From assembly GCA_032718475.1 (NCBI GenBank), contig JAUCBJ010000657.1, forward strand, positions 1 to 64,000: a DNA stretch of 64,000 bases, given 5' to 3'. Positions 54,073-64,000 of the stretch are shown here, piece after piece (within the stretch, counting starts at the first letter, position 1; every line of letters begins with the position of its first letter). The translations under genes and the position numbers were made by a program. A model generated the notes under the pieces. The model worked only from the letters and a program-made list of their open reading frames with translations, was not told the origin of the DNA and ran no database searches. This DNA is from Nemertoderma westbladi (taxonomy: Eukaryota; Xenacoelomorpha; Nemertodermatida; Nemertodermatidae).

Positions 54073-55685
54073 GGTTATATTGAAAAATATCGAGACATGA
54101 AAAATATCGAGAGTAAAAATAACGCGAGTAAAAACATCGAGTGTTGAAAAATAACGATAATATCGAGAGTTCAAAAAATATCGAGAGTAAAAATATCGAG
54201 GGTAAAAATATCGAGAGTAAAAATACCGAGTGTTGAAAAATATCGAGAGTAAAAATATCGAGAGTAAAAATATCGAGAGTAAAAATATCGAGTGTTGAAA
54301 AATATCGAGAGTAAAAATATCGAGTGTTGAAAAATATCGAGAGTAAAAATATCGAGTGTTGAAAAATATCGAGAGTAAAAATATCGAGTGTTGAAAAATA
54401 TCGAGAGTAAAAATATCGAGTGTTGAAAAATATCGAGAGTAAAAATATCGAGTGTTGAAAAATATCGAGAGTAAAAATATCGAGTGTTGAAAAATATCGA
54501 GAGTAAAAATATCGAGTGTTGAAAAATATCGAGTGTTGAAAAATATCGAGAGTAAAAATATCGAGAGTAAAAATATCGAGTGTTGAAAAATATCGAGAGT
54601 AAAAATATCGAGTGTTGAAAAATATCGAGTGTTGAAAAATATCGAGTGTTGAAAAATATCGAGTGTTGAAAAATATCGAGTGTTGAAAAATATCGAGAGT
54701 AAAAAATATCGAGTGTTGAAAAAAATATAGAATGTTGAAAAATATCGAGAGTAAAAATATCGATAGTAACAATTTTGTTAAATAAGGGTTGTATGATAAT
54801 TTTTTTTACTAAAAATGTTCTAGAACAACAATATTTATCAACATTTGGTAGCTTATACGTGCTCTAATATAATATTTAACAATATTTATAATATTTATCA
54901 AAATTTATAGCTAGCACTTCTTTTATAATATTTATCAAAATTTATAGCTAGCACTTCTTATATAATATTTATTAAAAAAATAGCAAAAACTAGCTAGTAT
55001 AATAAATCTGGTAAATGGGTACCCAAGGTGTATTACATAATGCCATTCACTTGCACTTGCACTGTTGTAACCCATGCACTGCAATATTGTTCCATAATTC
55101 TAAATAAAATGCTCAAGCAAAATGCAATATTTTTACTCTCGATATTTTTCAACACTCGATATTTTTCAACACTCGATATTTTTACTCTCGATATTTTTCA
55201 ACACTCGATATTTTTACTCTCGATATTTTTCAACACTCGATATTTTTACTCTCGATATTTTTCAACACTCGATATTTTTACTCTCGATATTTTTCAACAC
55301 TCGATATTTTTCAATACTCGATATTTTTCAACACTCGATATTTTTCAACACTCGATATTTTTACTCTCGATATTTATCAACACTCGATATTTTTACTCTC
55401 GATATTTTTCAACACTCGATATTTTTACTCTCGATATTTTTCAACACTCGATATTTTTACTCTCGATATTTTTCAACACTCGATATTTTTACTCTCGATA
55501 TTTTTCAACACTCGATATTTTTCAACACTCGTTATTTTCGATATTTTTCATCTCGCGTTATTTTTACTCTCGATATTTTTTAATCACGTTAATTTTCAAC
55601 ACTCGTTATTTTTACTCTCGATATTTTTACTCTCGTTATTTTTACTCTCGATATTTTTCAAGTCTCGATATTTTTCACCATTACC
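54073..55685. mobile_element. Foldback element with arms of short tandem repeats
   Basis: The left arm (54073 to about 54775) is built of alternating units GAGTGTTGAAAAATATC and GAGAGTAAAAATATC. The right arm (about 55122-55685) is the inverted complement of the same units. A ~345-bp AT-rich unique loop separates them. The outermost bases match as GGTTATATTGAAAAATATCG (left) and, on the other strand, GGTAATGGTGAAAAATATCG (right). AAGAGAAC (or 9 bp with a preceding C) is duplicated on both sides, and removing the element with one copy leaves the LINE frame intact. Long frames in both arms are translation of the repeat, not genes. The architecture resembles Drosophila FB and sea-urchin TU foldback elements. 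Confidence 0.88.
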
Positions 55686-56194
55686 AAGAGAACATATACC
55701 GTTGCTATAGGCAACTCTACTTCAGAATCAATACATGCTTCCTGCGGTACCCCACAAGGAGCAATACTGAGCGCAACACTGTTCCTACTGTACATAAATG
55801 ACCTACCAAATTGTACTTCACTACTAACAACACTATTTGCGGACGACACGAATCTACTTTATTATCACTCAAACCCTGACACACTACAAGACACTATCAC
55901 TACTGAACTTAGTAAACTTGATCAGTGGCTCACTGACAACAAACTATCACTAAACCTTAAAACAACAGAACACTTAATTATCACAAATAAAAAACACGCC
56001 AACATTGCAAATATAAAAATACGACAAACTCCTATTAAAAAAGTAATTCACACAGAATTTCTTGGAATATGGATAGACAATGAACTAACATGGAAAAATC
56101 ACTGTGCCTACGTGCTTAAAAAAATTTCAAAATCTATAGGTATTTTCTTTAAACTTCGCTCCATTCTACCAAGGTTTTTTTTTTACCAAGAATT
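55686..56194 (+). pseudogene. PHD/APE LINE, part 3: C-terminal reverse transcriptase
   Basis: Resumes directly after the foldback element with SCGTPQGAILSATLFLLYIN, the catalytic LFADDTNLLYYHS, QWLTDNKLSLNLKTTE and FLGIWIDNELTWKNH, ending near KISKSIGIFFKLRSILPR at a T-run. The typical C-terminal end of such ORFs is missing, because Ty3/gypsy-like sequence starts near 56205. The catalytic Asp pair is intact. Confidence 0.85.
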
Positions 56195-56335
56195 ATTTCT
56201 ATCAAGGGTGACAGCCCAGCCTGCATTTGACCGTGAGTTACTGGCGATATACACAACACGCAAACATTACCATTTTTTTATTTGGACAAGTCATAACAAT
56301 ATATACTTACCACAAACCGCTCGTTCATTGTTTAA
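56195..56335 (+). pseudogene. Ty3/gypsy-like RNase H fragment, left part
   Basis: Encodes QPAFDRELLAIYTTRKHYHF followed by a degenerate FIWTSHNN. F-D-R-E-L-L-A-I-Y is the RNase H signature of many Ty3/gypsy Pol proteins, and T-S-H-N stands where T-D-H-K is expected. It is cut at TTAA 56332-56335 by the TTAA element and continues at 57882. Confidence 0.75.
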
Positions 56336-57881
56336 CCCCCCCCCCCCCCCCCCCCCCCCGTGGTTTTTATATTATAATTCTGAAATAAACGCAGTTGGGA
56401 ATCTGAAATTTATGACTTTTCCTAAAAATCTATAGTCTTCCTAGTAGTGAAAACAGTTTTCAAAAATATTGAGTAGTTTTCGAGTTATAGCACCATTTTT
56501 TAACACTACTTTGGCACTTTTTTTGAGACGTTTTTTGAAAATTAAATTTCATTAAATATTAATTATAACATCTCTATTTTTGATTTACACCGGTTTTTGG
56601 TGTTAGCAATTGGATGGAATTCATGTAAATTGATTTAGAAATTTTAAACTTGTTTTTTTCGGTGGGTGCCAAATTTTGGTGCCAGCACCAAATTTTGAAA
56701 TATGTCAATTTTGTAAATTGATTGTTTGAAACTTGTTTTTTACGCAATTGGGGTTTTTTGGGGTTCTGGTTTCGATGAAATATATACGAGTTGCACCAAG
56801 CGTATCAAACTTGTATTTTTCCGTGCTGTGTGCAAATTTTGGTGATAGCACGAAATTTTGAAAATCCATTCAATAGATAAAATTGCTTGTGACAATTTAT
56901 TTCTTGCATTTTAGAGGTTTATGGCTGTTTTGAATTCAATGGAAAATATAATTATCGAACTAGACATCTCAAACTTGTATTTTTCGGAAGTGGGTGCAAA
57001 ATGTGGTGCTACCAACAAATTTTGAAAAACATCAAATATATCAATTGATTGTGTCATCTTGTTTCTTGCGTTATACGGGTTTGTTAGGGTTCTGAATTCA
57101 ATGGAAGCAGTAAAAATTTCATAGAGTTTTCAAACTTGTATTTTTCGCCGGTGGGTGAAAATTGTTGTGCCAGCACCAAATTTTGGAAAATGAGTAAATT
57201 GATCAGGAGATGGTATCATCTTACGTTATACGGGTTTATGAGGGTCCTGAATCCGATGGAATCAATAAAAACAGCACTGGACATCGCAATCTTGTAATTT
57301 TTGGTGATGGGTACGAAATTTGGTGCTAGCACCAAAATTTGCCAAATTACGCCGAAAAATACAAGTAGCAATGATCTGGCATATTTGAAATGTATTCCAT
57401 TAGAATCAGCGCCCTAGAAAACCTGAAAATGTGAATTTTCGTATAAGTATTCGTATAAGTGAATTAAAAATGTTGTGTTCTAACTGAAAAGTGCTGGTTA
57501 CTTGTTTTTTTCAATTTTTTCCTACGCATAGAGGACTAAACAGCCATTTATGGTAATCACATCATATTTAAATATTTTCCAATGTATTTTGCGCCCCAGA
57601 AAACCTGTATTGAAAAACAATTAGCCGAAAAATGTAACTTTCAAATTTTATGAAAATTGTGCACTACTTGTAATTTTGGTGCTGTAATATTACCACCTCA
57701 GTAAATTTTTTCGAAAATTTTTTTTTCGGTCGGATCCAGACTAGTGATACCTACGTACAAACAAGAAATCAGACGTTTTCGTTAATATTTGTAGATTTTA
57801 GAGGGAAGGGTCAATATGACCCCCCCCCCCCCCCCCCCCCCCGGTATTTGTACAGCATTTTATAGCCCGGTACTAATAGGG
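56336..57881. mobile_element. piggyBac-like non-autonomous TTAA element, copy 2 (inverted to copy 1)
   Basis: Flanked by TTAA at 56332-56335 and 57882-57885. It is the reverse complement of 47002-48567 over most of its 1546 bp, with visible divergence. The end near 57881 keeps CCCTATTAGTACCGGG (complement strand) and the G/C-run hairpin around GGGTCAATATGACCC. The end at 56336 has lost the outer hairpin and is just a ~24-bp C-run. It is inserted in Ty3/gypsy-like sequence. Confidence 0.85.
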
Positions 57882-58165
57882 TTAAATATGAAAAATCCGA
57901 CACTAATCATAATAATCGACACTACTCCAATCATTTAATTGTAAAATAAAACATATTGCCGGAAAAGACAATATCGTAGCCGCACATTGTCTAGACCTTG
58001 TTCAACCATCTCATTTGATAATTTGAGAGAATTAGTGGAGGCTCAGTTAAAAGATAAGGCTCTACAGTTATTTTTTAAATCAACCAATTTACCTTTGAAA
58101 CGAATTGCGGTAAATGAGAACCAATTTGTAATGTACATCCATTAACTTAAGACCCTATTTGCCTG
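57882..58165 (+). pseudogene. Ty3/gypsy-like fragment, right part
   Basis: Across small frame changes it encodes CKIKHIAGKDNIVAAHCLD, which matches the I-x-G-x-x-N-x-V-A-D-x-L-S-R end of Ty3/gypsy RNase H. LRELVEAQLKDKALQLFF and RIAVNENQFVMYI follow, in the linker before integrase. It ends where the composite repeat begins. Confidence 0.7.
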
Positions 58166-59560
58166 TGCAGAAAACAGAGGCCACAAATTCCTTCAATGGC
58201 GGGAGATATTCTTTCTTCAAGTTAAACAGGTATGTCAGTATCTCCAAATATATTATTATACCCTTAATCTTCTAAACAAGCAGCGTTGATGCTTGTACTA
58301 TCACTTTGTGGATCCTATCTACATAATATGTCTACTTTCTGAATCGGATTTATTATCGCCTTTCTTTTACATTTACTTGATAATCAAGAACACCGAGCCC
58401 AATAATTCTATAATTCCATTCTTAGAATCATTCTTGTTCGAACGAAAGGTGGTCTTATATCAGACTCGTAATGGATCCATACAGCCTTAATCTATCAAAA
58501 CCACAAAAGAACAAAAAAGACCAAAAACAGGTGCATCAGTTGTTACTCCTAGCAACATACTGCAAAGACTAAATGTTGTGTTTTTAGCAACAGGACTGAA
58601 GATTACCCCAATGCAACAACAAGCAGCCTTCACACCATTCAAGAATCTGGAGGAGTTATAGGAAGTGTTTCCACTTCATATTCAGTAGCAGATAGAGCAC
58701 ATCGTTCAATTGTTAAAGAACTAGGTAATGTATATCATGAACCATGGACACCTCCAGAACTATGCTCCCTTCAGTGGGATAGTAAGCTACTGGGAACATT
58801 ATTAAATAAATACCAATCCGAAGATAGAGTAACTATGCCCATTGTTGACTCTACCAATTTGAAGTTCCTTGGGCTTGGAGTACCAAGTTACAAACTGGTT
58901 CTGATCAGTGTTCTGGTGATATAATTGCTGGTCTTACATCTTCTTGACATCTGACATCTCCATCTTCCTTAGAAAAGGAAATCTGTTGATAATATTGTCA
59001 ATACGACATTTGATACAACAACTTTAAATACTGGTCATTTATCAGCTGCTTACATCTCTATTCAGGGAAGGATTAACTAACACCTCTTATGGTCTGGATG
59101 TTGTCACCATATAGGGGGACTTCTGATTTGACACGAATTTCTTGCACCAAACATAAATCTTTAATAATAGGTACGATATACAGGACTGACCCTATTTCCC
59201 ATAACAATTATATACTACTTGATTCTACTTTAAACAAATTAACTTCTCTAAATCTCGATGCCGTTTTAACTGGTAACATAAACATAAATTTACTTAAACC
59301 CACAAAAAATTCAGTTCACATAGAATACATAGGTAAAACATAGAATAGAAATACATAGATCTTCTAGGTTCTTATGGCTACACCCAGCTAATTAAACATC
59401 CCACTCGTATAGATGCAGTTACAAAATCTTAATCTCTTTTAGACCACATTATTACAAACATAACCTCATCATTATCAACTGCTGGAACTTTCCTTTCTAA
59501 AATCGGCAATTCTGATCACCAAGCTGTTTATTATATTACAAAAATTTGATTGCATATTTA
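58166..59560 (+). repeat. Composite repeat, copy 2
   Basis: From 58166 it matches 62562-63700. From about 58609 it also matches copy 1 at 43306. Relative to copies 1 and 3 it lacks ~110 bp around 59130, at the junction between the transposase-family part and the LINE endonuclease part. It extends furthest on the right, through LDAVLTGNININLLKPTKN to LDHIITNI and a GNSDHQAVYYI block (about 59450-59550), the end of an APE endonuclease domain. Many stops and shifts; not functional. Confidence 0.75.
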
Positions 59561-59699
59561 ATAAACCTCAATTATCTACCGTTTATGTTTACTCAAAATT
59601 TAATAAATCAGCCTTCTTAATGACATCAACAACTCATCATATCATCAGATTCAATAACAATTCAAAAAAATTTGACACTTTCTTTTTTTTGCAATATTT

Positions 59700-60590
59700 A
59701 TGATCCCTTACTTGGGGATTTTAGACTTAATTTTCCGAACCATTGGTTTCAACAGTTGATCTTGTCTTGCTACAGTTATAGATGATAGTACCCACAATGG
59801 GTACTATTAGTCGAGGTGGGAAACCTGGTTTATGAACTTTAACTTTACCGTAAGGGATAGCTACAGTTGTGCTATCAACTCCCGGCAGTAAATATAGCGC
59901 ATTACCTTTAGATGTTAGATCTGAGTTCTTCAAATCTGTAATTATAGGATGAAGTTTACTGTGTATAATAGTCGATGGGTTATAGTTTTTCCTTTCGAGT
60001 TTGTATGTAGTTCTAGCGATCGAGGTGATCCATCATTTTCTTGTGGTATTCCGTTTGGCTGATTACAACGGTTTTATTTCCCTTATCCGCCTGTACGATA
60101 ATTAAGACGTTTTCTTTGAGTTTATTCTTTAAAGTAAATATTGCCCATTGGTGGCTATACAATAGATTGTCGAATCGCCTGTTCATGTTTTGTTTTAATC
60201 TTATAGAATGTTATTTATAATTCGATCTTCATCCTTTTTAATCGCGAGTAGGGCTCGAGTGAATGCTTGTTGTATGCTCGTTATAAATTGAATGAGCGGG
60301 AACTTTCTGGGTGCGAGGATAAATTTCAGACCATGCACCAAAATGTCCATATCCAAGTTGGAAAATTCGGTAGATGTGGTATTAACTATTAGAGAATTCC
60401 AGAAAGTTGTATCTACCCATAATTCTTTCTCGTATATTTCTTGTGTTTTCAGAGTTTCGAATTTTCTCATATATTTGTCTTGTACCTTACTATATTCTCT
60501 ATCATGACCAGACTTCAGTAGATTCTGTATCATGTGGTCATCGGATGGGTCGACAATCGTTGATATTTGTTTAGTGAGACTTGTTATGGA
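59700..60590 (-). pseudogene. Penelope-like element reverse-transcriptase fragment
   Basis: On the minus strand, in order: LDMDILVHGLKFILAPRKFP (the leading block of Penelope-like reverse transcriptases), AFTRALLAIKKDEDRI, VLIIVQADKGNKTVVISQTE (the A-D-K-G-x-x-x-V-V block) and AIPYGKVKVHKPGFPPRLIV (the K-x-H-K-P-G block). Stops and frame changes separate them. The catalytic Y-x-D-D and the GIY-YIG endonuclease are not present. Confidence 0.82.
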
Positions 60591-62239
60591 GTGGTTCAGG
60601 TTGTTCTTCTTGGTAAACAGATAAGTTTTTGGGGAATAGAGGAATTCAGGATGTTATGCCTAGAAGTCGGTTTCAGGAAATACTGTAAACTTTACATTTT
60701 GCAGACAATGAGAAGGAACCAAAACAAACTGATGGGAAGTTGTTTGATGGGGGTATAAGATTCGTACTGTAATTAATCATTTAAATAATAAGAAAGCTGA
60801 TACCCCAATACAAAGTGTTGATGAACACATGTGTAAATTATTGATCATCCATACTTTATGAATGGCACTAGGTGTAAACTAACTGCTCTAAGTAAGAACG
60901 TTATAGAGGAACGTGTGACATACATGGTCCCCACAAAGGACAGAATGCCTTTCTTCTGATAATTCCATTAATTCCATCAACGAATAAAACTCCAGTTGAG
61001 TTTAGGCATTTGCAATTCTCAGTGAAAATTGGCTTCTGCTTTACAATTAATTAAAACTATAATTAATAATAAAATTAAAACTCATATAGTCCTCTCTGAG
61101 TGCGATCCATTTACATATGGTATGCTCTATGTTGCGTTCTCTCATGCATAATCAACAGAGGGATTGTGTATACTCTACTCTGCAAGACACGAAATGGAAA
61201 ATTTATGTAAATAGCAGTCAGCACTGTAAATTTTGACAAAGTTAGTAATACTCTATAATATAAACTATAATTTTATAAATCTTTTAATTAATATATTATA
61301 TACTAAGATGTATCACCCAAACCACCCTTATTTAGCTGCTTTGGCTGTTTACCCTTATCTTATTATATTGTACATTAGCCTAAAATTTGCCTAAAATCGT
61401 AAATTTTGGCGAAAATTGTGTATTGAGTTTTTATATAATTTTAATGCTTAGAAAACAGAAAAGTGCTTAATTTAAACCATAATGGAGCTCCTGAGATGAA
61501 TTTACAAAGTCAGTTTGATTAATAATTACGTTCGAAAAATAAATTTTGAATGATAAATAAATAAATAAATTATGATTAATAATAAGTTCGAATAAATAAA
61601 GGTTGGCTATTCTAGAAGAATAAAACACTTACATGGCTTGCCCTCTCAAAAATCAACTTATTGGTACTTTTGCAGTATCCGTCACACATTTTCTGAAAAT
61701 TGCCCCAATTGAAATGAAAATTGTTAAAATTGCTTGTATATAGTACGCCTTGATTATACACTATTCTAGATCATAAATAATACAAATAATATAATGTTCT
61801 AGAACATATAGCTAGTTATTTTTCAAATTTAAAATAGCTAGCTTCTAGGCCTAATGCTTGGTTTGCTCTACTTATGATTTCTGAATACACATACATTATA
61901 CTTGACCGCATGTCACTCCATTGTTAATGCGCAGCCCCACATATACATTCGTCAATAAGCAACCTGCCTGCAGCTGAATGTTGTAGTGGAATACTTGCTG
62001 CAAGCTTTCTCAGTATCATAGATACTGGTGTTCTAGAACAATTAATTAGTTTTGGTGACAGTTATTATGTATGTATGAAATAAAAAAATAATAATAATAT
62101 TAATTGAATATGCATATTTATGGATTGAAATGAGCAGATGTCATTGTCTATTGCAAAAAGGATGGGAGAATATTTTTTGCATCTATAGTAAATGAAGTAT
62201 AATGCTTTTAGAATAATTATCCAAAGATACGGGGGATAC
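60591..62239. other. About 1.6 kb without recognisable content
   Basis: AT-rich, with many short frames and no motif I recognise. I saw no terminal repeats, RNA gene or long tandem array. Confidence 0.45.
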
Positions 62240-62561
62240 TACATTTCGTATATTATCACATGATGATGGCGGTGTCATTGATAGTCCAAAACGATCGTAT
62301 AATCATCAATGAACATATCAACAACCTGTTTTACAACAACCACCACCACTATTTTGGATGGAAACTCCACATCCTCCATCGCACCAACGTCTACCACTCA
62401 GTTGTAATACTATTGTTTATAACAATGGATGAAACATTGGTGCCATCACATAATGACGAAGATGATCCCTCATCAGCTTCATCGTTATGTGATGGCAACA
62501 ATGTTTCCTCATATGGACAGTGACGATGATGGTGAGTATTCTGACACTACAGAGTTTCGAA
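62240..62561 (+). other. Possible upstream coding part of the composite repeat
   Basis: Contains an open frame of 87 codons ending MDETLVPSHNDEDDPSSASS... and a second, overlapping frame that runs into the repeat with QRPQIPSMAEDILSSSSTGM. Asp/Ser-rich, no family recognised. It is next to copy 3 but absent from copies 1 and 2, so it may be the original context of the transposase-family gene. Confidence 0.35.
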
Positions 62562-63705
62562 AACAGAGGCCACAAATTCCTTCAATGGCGGAAGATATTC
62601 TTTCTTCAAGTTCAACAGGTATGTCAGTATCTCCAAATATATTATTATACCCTTAATCTTCTAAACAAGCAGCGTTGATGCTTGTACTATCACTTTGTGG
62701 ATCCTATCTACATAATATGTACATACTTTCTGAATCGGATTTATTATCGCCTTTCTTTTACATTTACTTGATAATCAAGAACACCGAGCCCAATAATTCT
62801 ATAATTCCATTCTTAGAATCATTCTTGTTCGAACGAAAGGTGGTCTTATATCAGACTCGTAATGGATCCATACAGCCTTAATCTATCAAAACCACAAAAG
62901 AACAAAAAAGACCAAAAACAGGTGCATCAGTTGTTACTCCTAGCAACATACTGCAAAGACTAAATGTTGTGTTTTTAGCAACAGGACTGAAGATTACCCC
63001 AATGCAACAACAAGCAGCCTTCACACCATTCAAGAATCTGGAGGAGTTATAGGAAGTGTTTCCACTTCATATTCAGTAGCAGATAGAGCACATCATTCAA
63101 TTGTTAAAGAACTAGGTAATGTATATCATGAACCATGGACACCTCCAGAACTATGCTCCCTTCAGTGGGATAGTAAGCTACTGGGAACATTATTAAATAA
63201 ATACCAATCCGAAGATAGAGTAACTATGCCCATTGTTGACTCTACCAATTTGAAGTTCCTTGGGCTTGCTGGTTCTGATCAGTGTTCTGGTGATATAATT
63301 GCTGGTCTTACATCTTCTTGACATCTGACATCTCCATCTTCCTAAGAAAAGGAAATCTGTTGATAATATTGTCAATACGACATTTGATACAACAACTTTA
63401 AATACTGGTCATTTATCAGCTGCTTACATCTCTATTCAGGGAAGGATTAACTAACACCTCTTATGGTCTGGATGTTGTCATCATATAGGGGAACTTATGA
63501 TTGGACATGTATTTGAGGACCTGAAAATTGAGGCATCAAAATATCAGATTCTCTCGATTTTATACCGTTTCTGGTGTTCACAATGCCCGGCCTCGAAAAC
63601 TCATGGATACGAATTTCTTGTACCAAACATAAATCTTTAATAATAGGTATGATATACAGGACTGACCCTATTTCCCATAACAATTATATACTACTTGATT
63701 ATACT
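62562..63705 (+). repeat. Composite repeat, copy 3, interrupted by a TTAACCC element
   Basis: Matches copy 2 from 58166 and copy 1 from 43306, including the transposase-family blocks and the start of the LINE endonuclease (SWIRISCTKHKSLIIGMIYR). It lacks short segments near 63265 and 63541 seen in copy 1. It stops at the TTAA at 63706-63709. Copies 1 and 2 continue across their TTAA, so the following element inserted here. Confidence 0.8.
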
Positions 63706-64000
63706 TTAACCCTTTCCGGTCTGGGGACTAGATCTAGTCCATGTAGTAGTTTATAAAATAAACATCATTTTCAGAGTATATTTTCGACACTCAGTGTGTC
63801 CCATTTACTTTTTGAGCATCCGAAATAGACTCTGATCATCTGAAATTCTACTTTCGAGGGTCCGGGGTTCTATTTTTGAGTGTCCGAGATTCTACTTTGA
63901 GTGTCCGAGATTCTACTTTGAATGTCCGAGATTCTACTTTAATGTCCGAAATTCTACTTTTTAGTGTCCGAAATTCTACTTCTGCATGTCTGAAATTTTA
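63706..64000. mobile_element. Start of another TTAA element with palindrome and short tandem repeats
   Basis: TTAA (63706-63709) is followed by CCCTTTCCGGTCTGGGG and then by GGACTAGATCTAGTCC (63725-63740), a perfect 16-bp palindrome. From about 63780 a 20-24-bp unit of the type GTGTCCGAGATTCTACTTT repeats about nine times to the window edge. TTAA plus CCC, with a subterminal palindrome, parallels the elements at 47.0 and 56.3 kb, although the sequence differs. The rest lies outside the window. Confidence 0.65.

Noticed and set aside
54059-55801. Long open frames of 237 and 257 codons in both strands at 54-55.8 kb
   Set aside because: They are translations of the foldback arms' 15- and 17-bp units (RYF/DIF/HSI repeats), identical in style on both strands, with no independent protein signal.
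47002-57881. One large composite transposon with 1.55-kb inverted terminal repeats (47.0-57.9 kb)
   Set aside because: Each arm has its own TTAA on both sides and its own two ends. Copy 2 lies in Ty3/gypsy-like sequence and copy 1 does not. Two separate insertions explain this better.
1-64000. CRISPR array, bacterial operons or riboswitches
   Set aside because: Repeats are tandem, inverted or LTR-type without spacer structure, and the gene content is entirely that of animal transposable elements.

Overview
This window is repeat-dominated DNA from an animal, almost certainly an invertebrate. It holds layered BEL/Pao LTR retrotransposons, several non-LTR families, a Penelope-like fragment, a Ty3/gypsy-like fragment, piggyBac-like TTAA elements and a fragment of a seven-transmembrane receptor. 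There is no operon structure, rRNA gene or CRISPR array. I cannot narrow the taxon further from sequence alone.

Layout. 0-6 kb: a hairpin made of ~161-bp units, and a decayed minus-strand gene of unknown family (3.3-5.1 kb). 6.1-38.7 kb: a three-level nest. A minus-strand LINE (pieces at 6.75-7.03 and 36.5-38.0 kb) is split by BEL/Pao element A (7036-36492, minus strand, 552-bp LTRs, 5-bp duplication ATTTT). Element A is itself split by BEL/Pao element B (9866-27576, plus strand, 1915-bp LTRs, 5-bp duplication CTTAC). The LTRs of A differ at about six sites and those of B at about four in a much longer repeat, so B is younger, as the nesting requires. Element B is unusually large (17.7 kb) and carries gag-pol, an integrase ORF and a further ORF with three CCHC zinc knuckles after integrase. 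Element A has a decayed ORF with the same three-knuckle layout in the same position.

38.7-47 kb: an end fragment of a TTAA element, a possible spliced gene of unknown family, a CR1-like LINE remnant, a truncated receptor pseudogene, a composite repeat, a piggyBac transposase fragment, a LINE ORF1 fragment and a ~130-160-bp tandem array. 47-58.2 kb: two TTAA-flanked piggyBac-like elements in opposite orientation. They lie on either side of a PHD-finger/APE LINE that has itself taken two insertions: an R2-type LINE with a restriction-like endonuclease (12-bp duplication) and a foldback element (8-9-bp duplication). Removing each insertion with one duplication copy leaves the LINE reading frame continuous. 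58.2-64 kb: two more copies of the composite repeat, a Penelope-like fragment, about 1.6 kb without recognisable content, and the start of another TTAACCC element with a short tandem array.

The points I would follow first are the post-integrase three-knuckle ORF shared by two BEL/Pao elements, a short nucleotide motif scattered at least seven times through element B in two reading frames and in non-coding DNA, three tandem RNA-type hairpins just before the gag start of B, a pol III-like A/B box pair inside the B LTR with non-TG/CA ends, and the foldback element. Most other coding sequence is broken.
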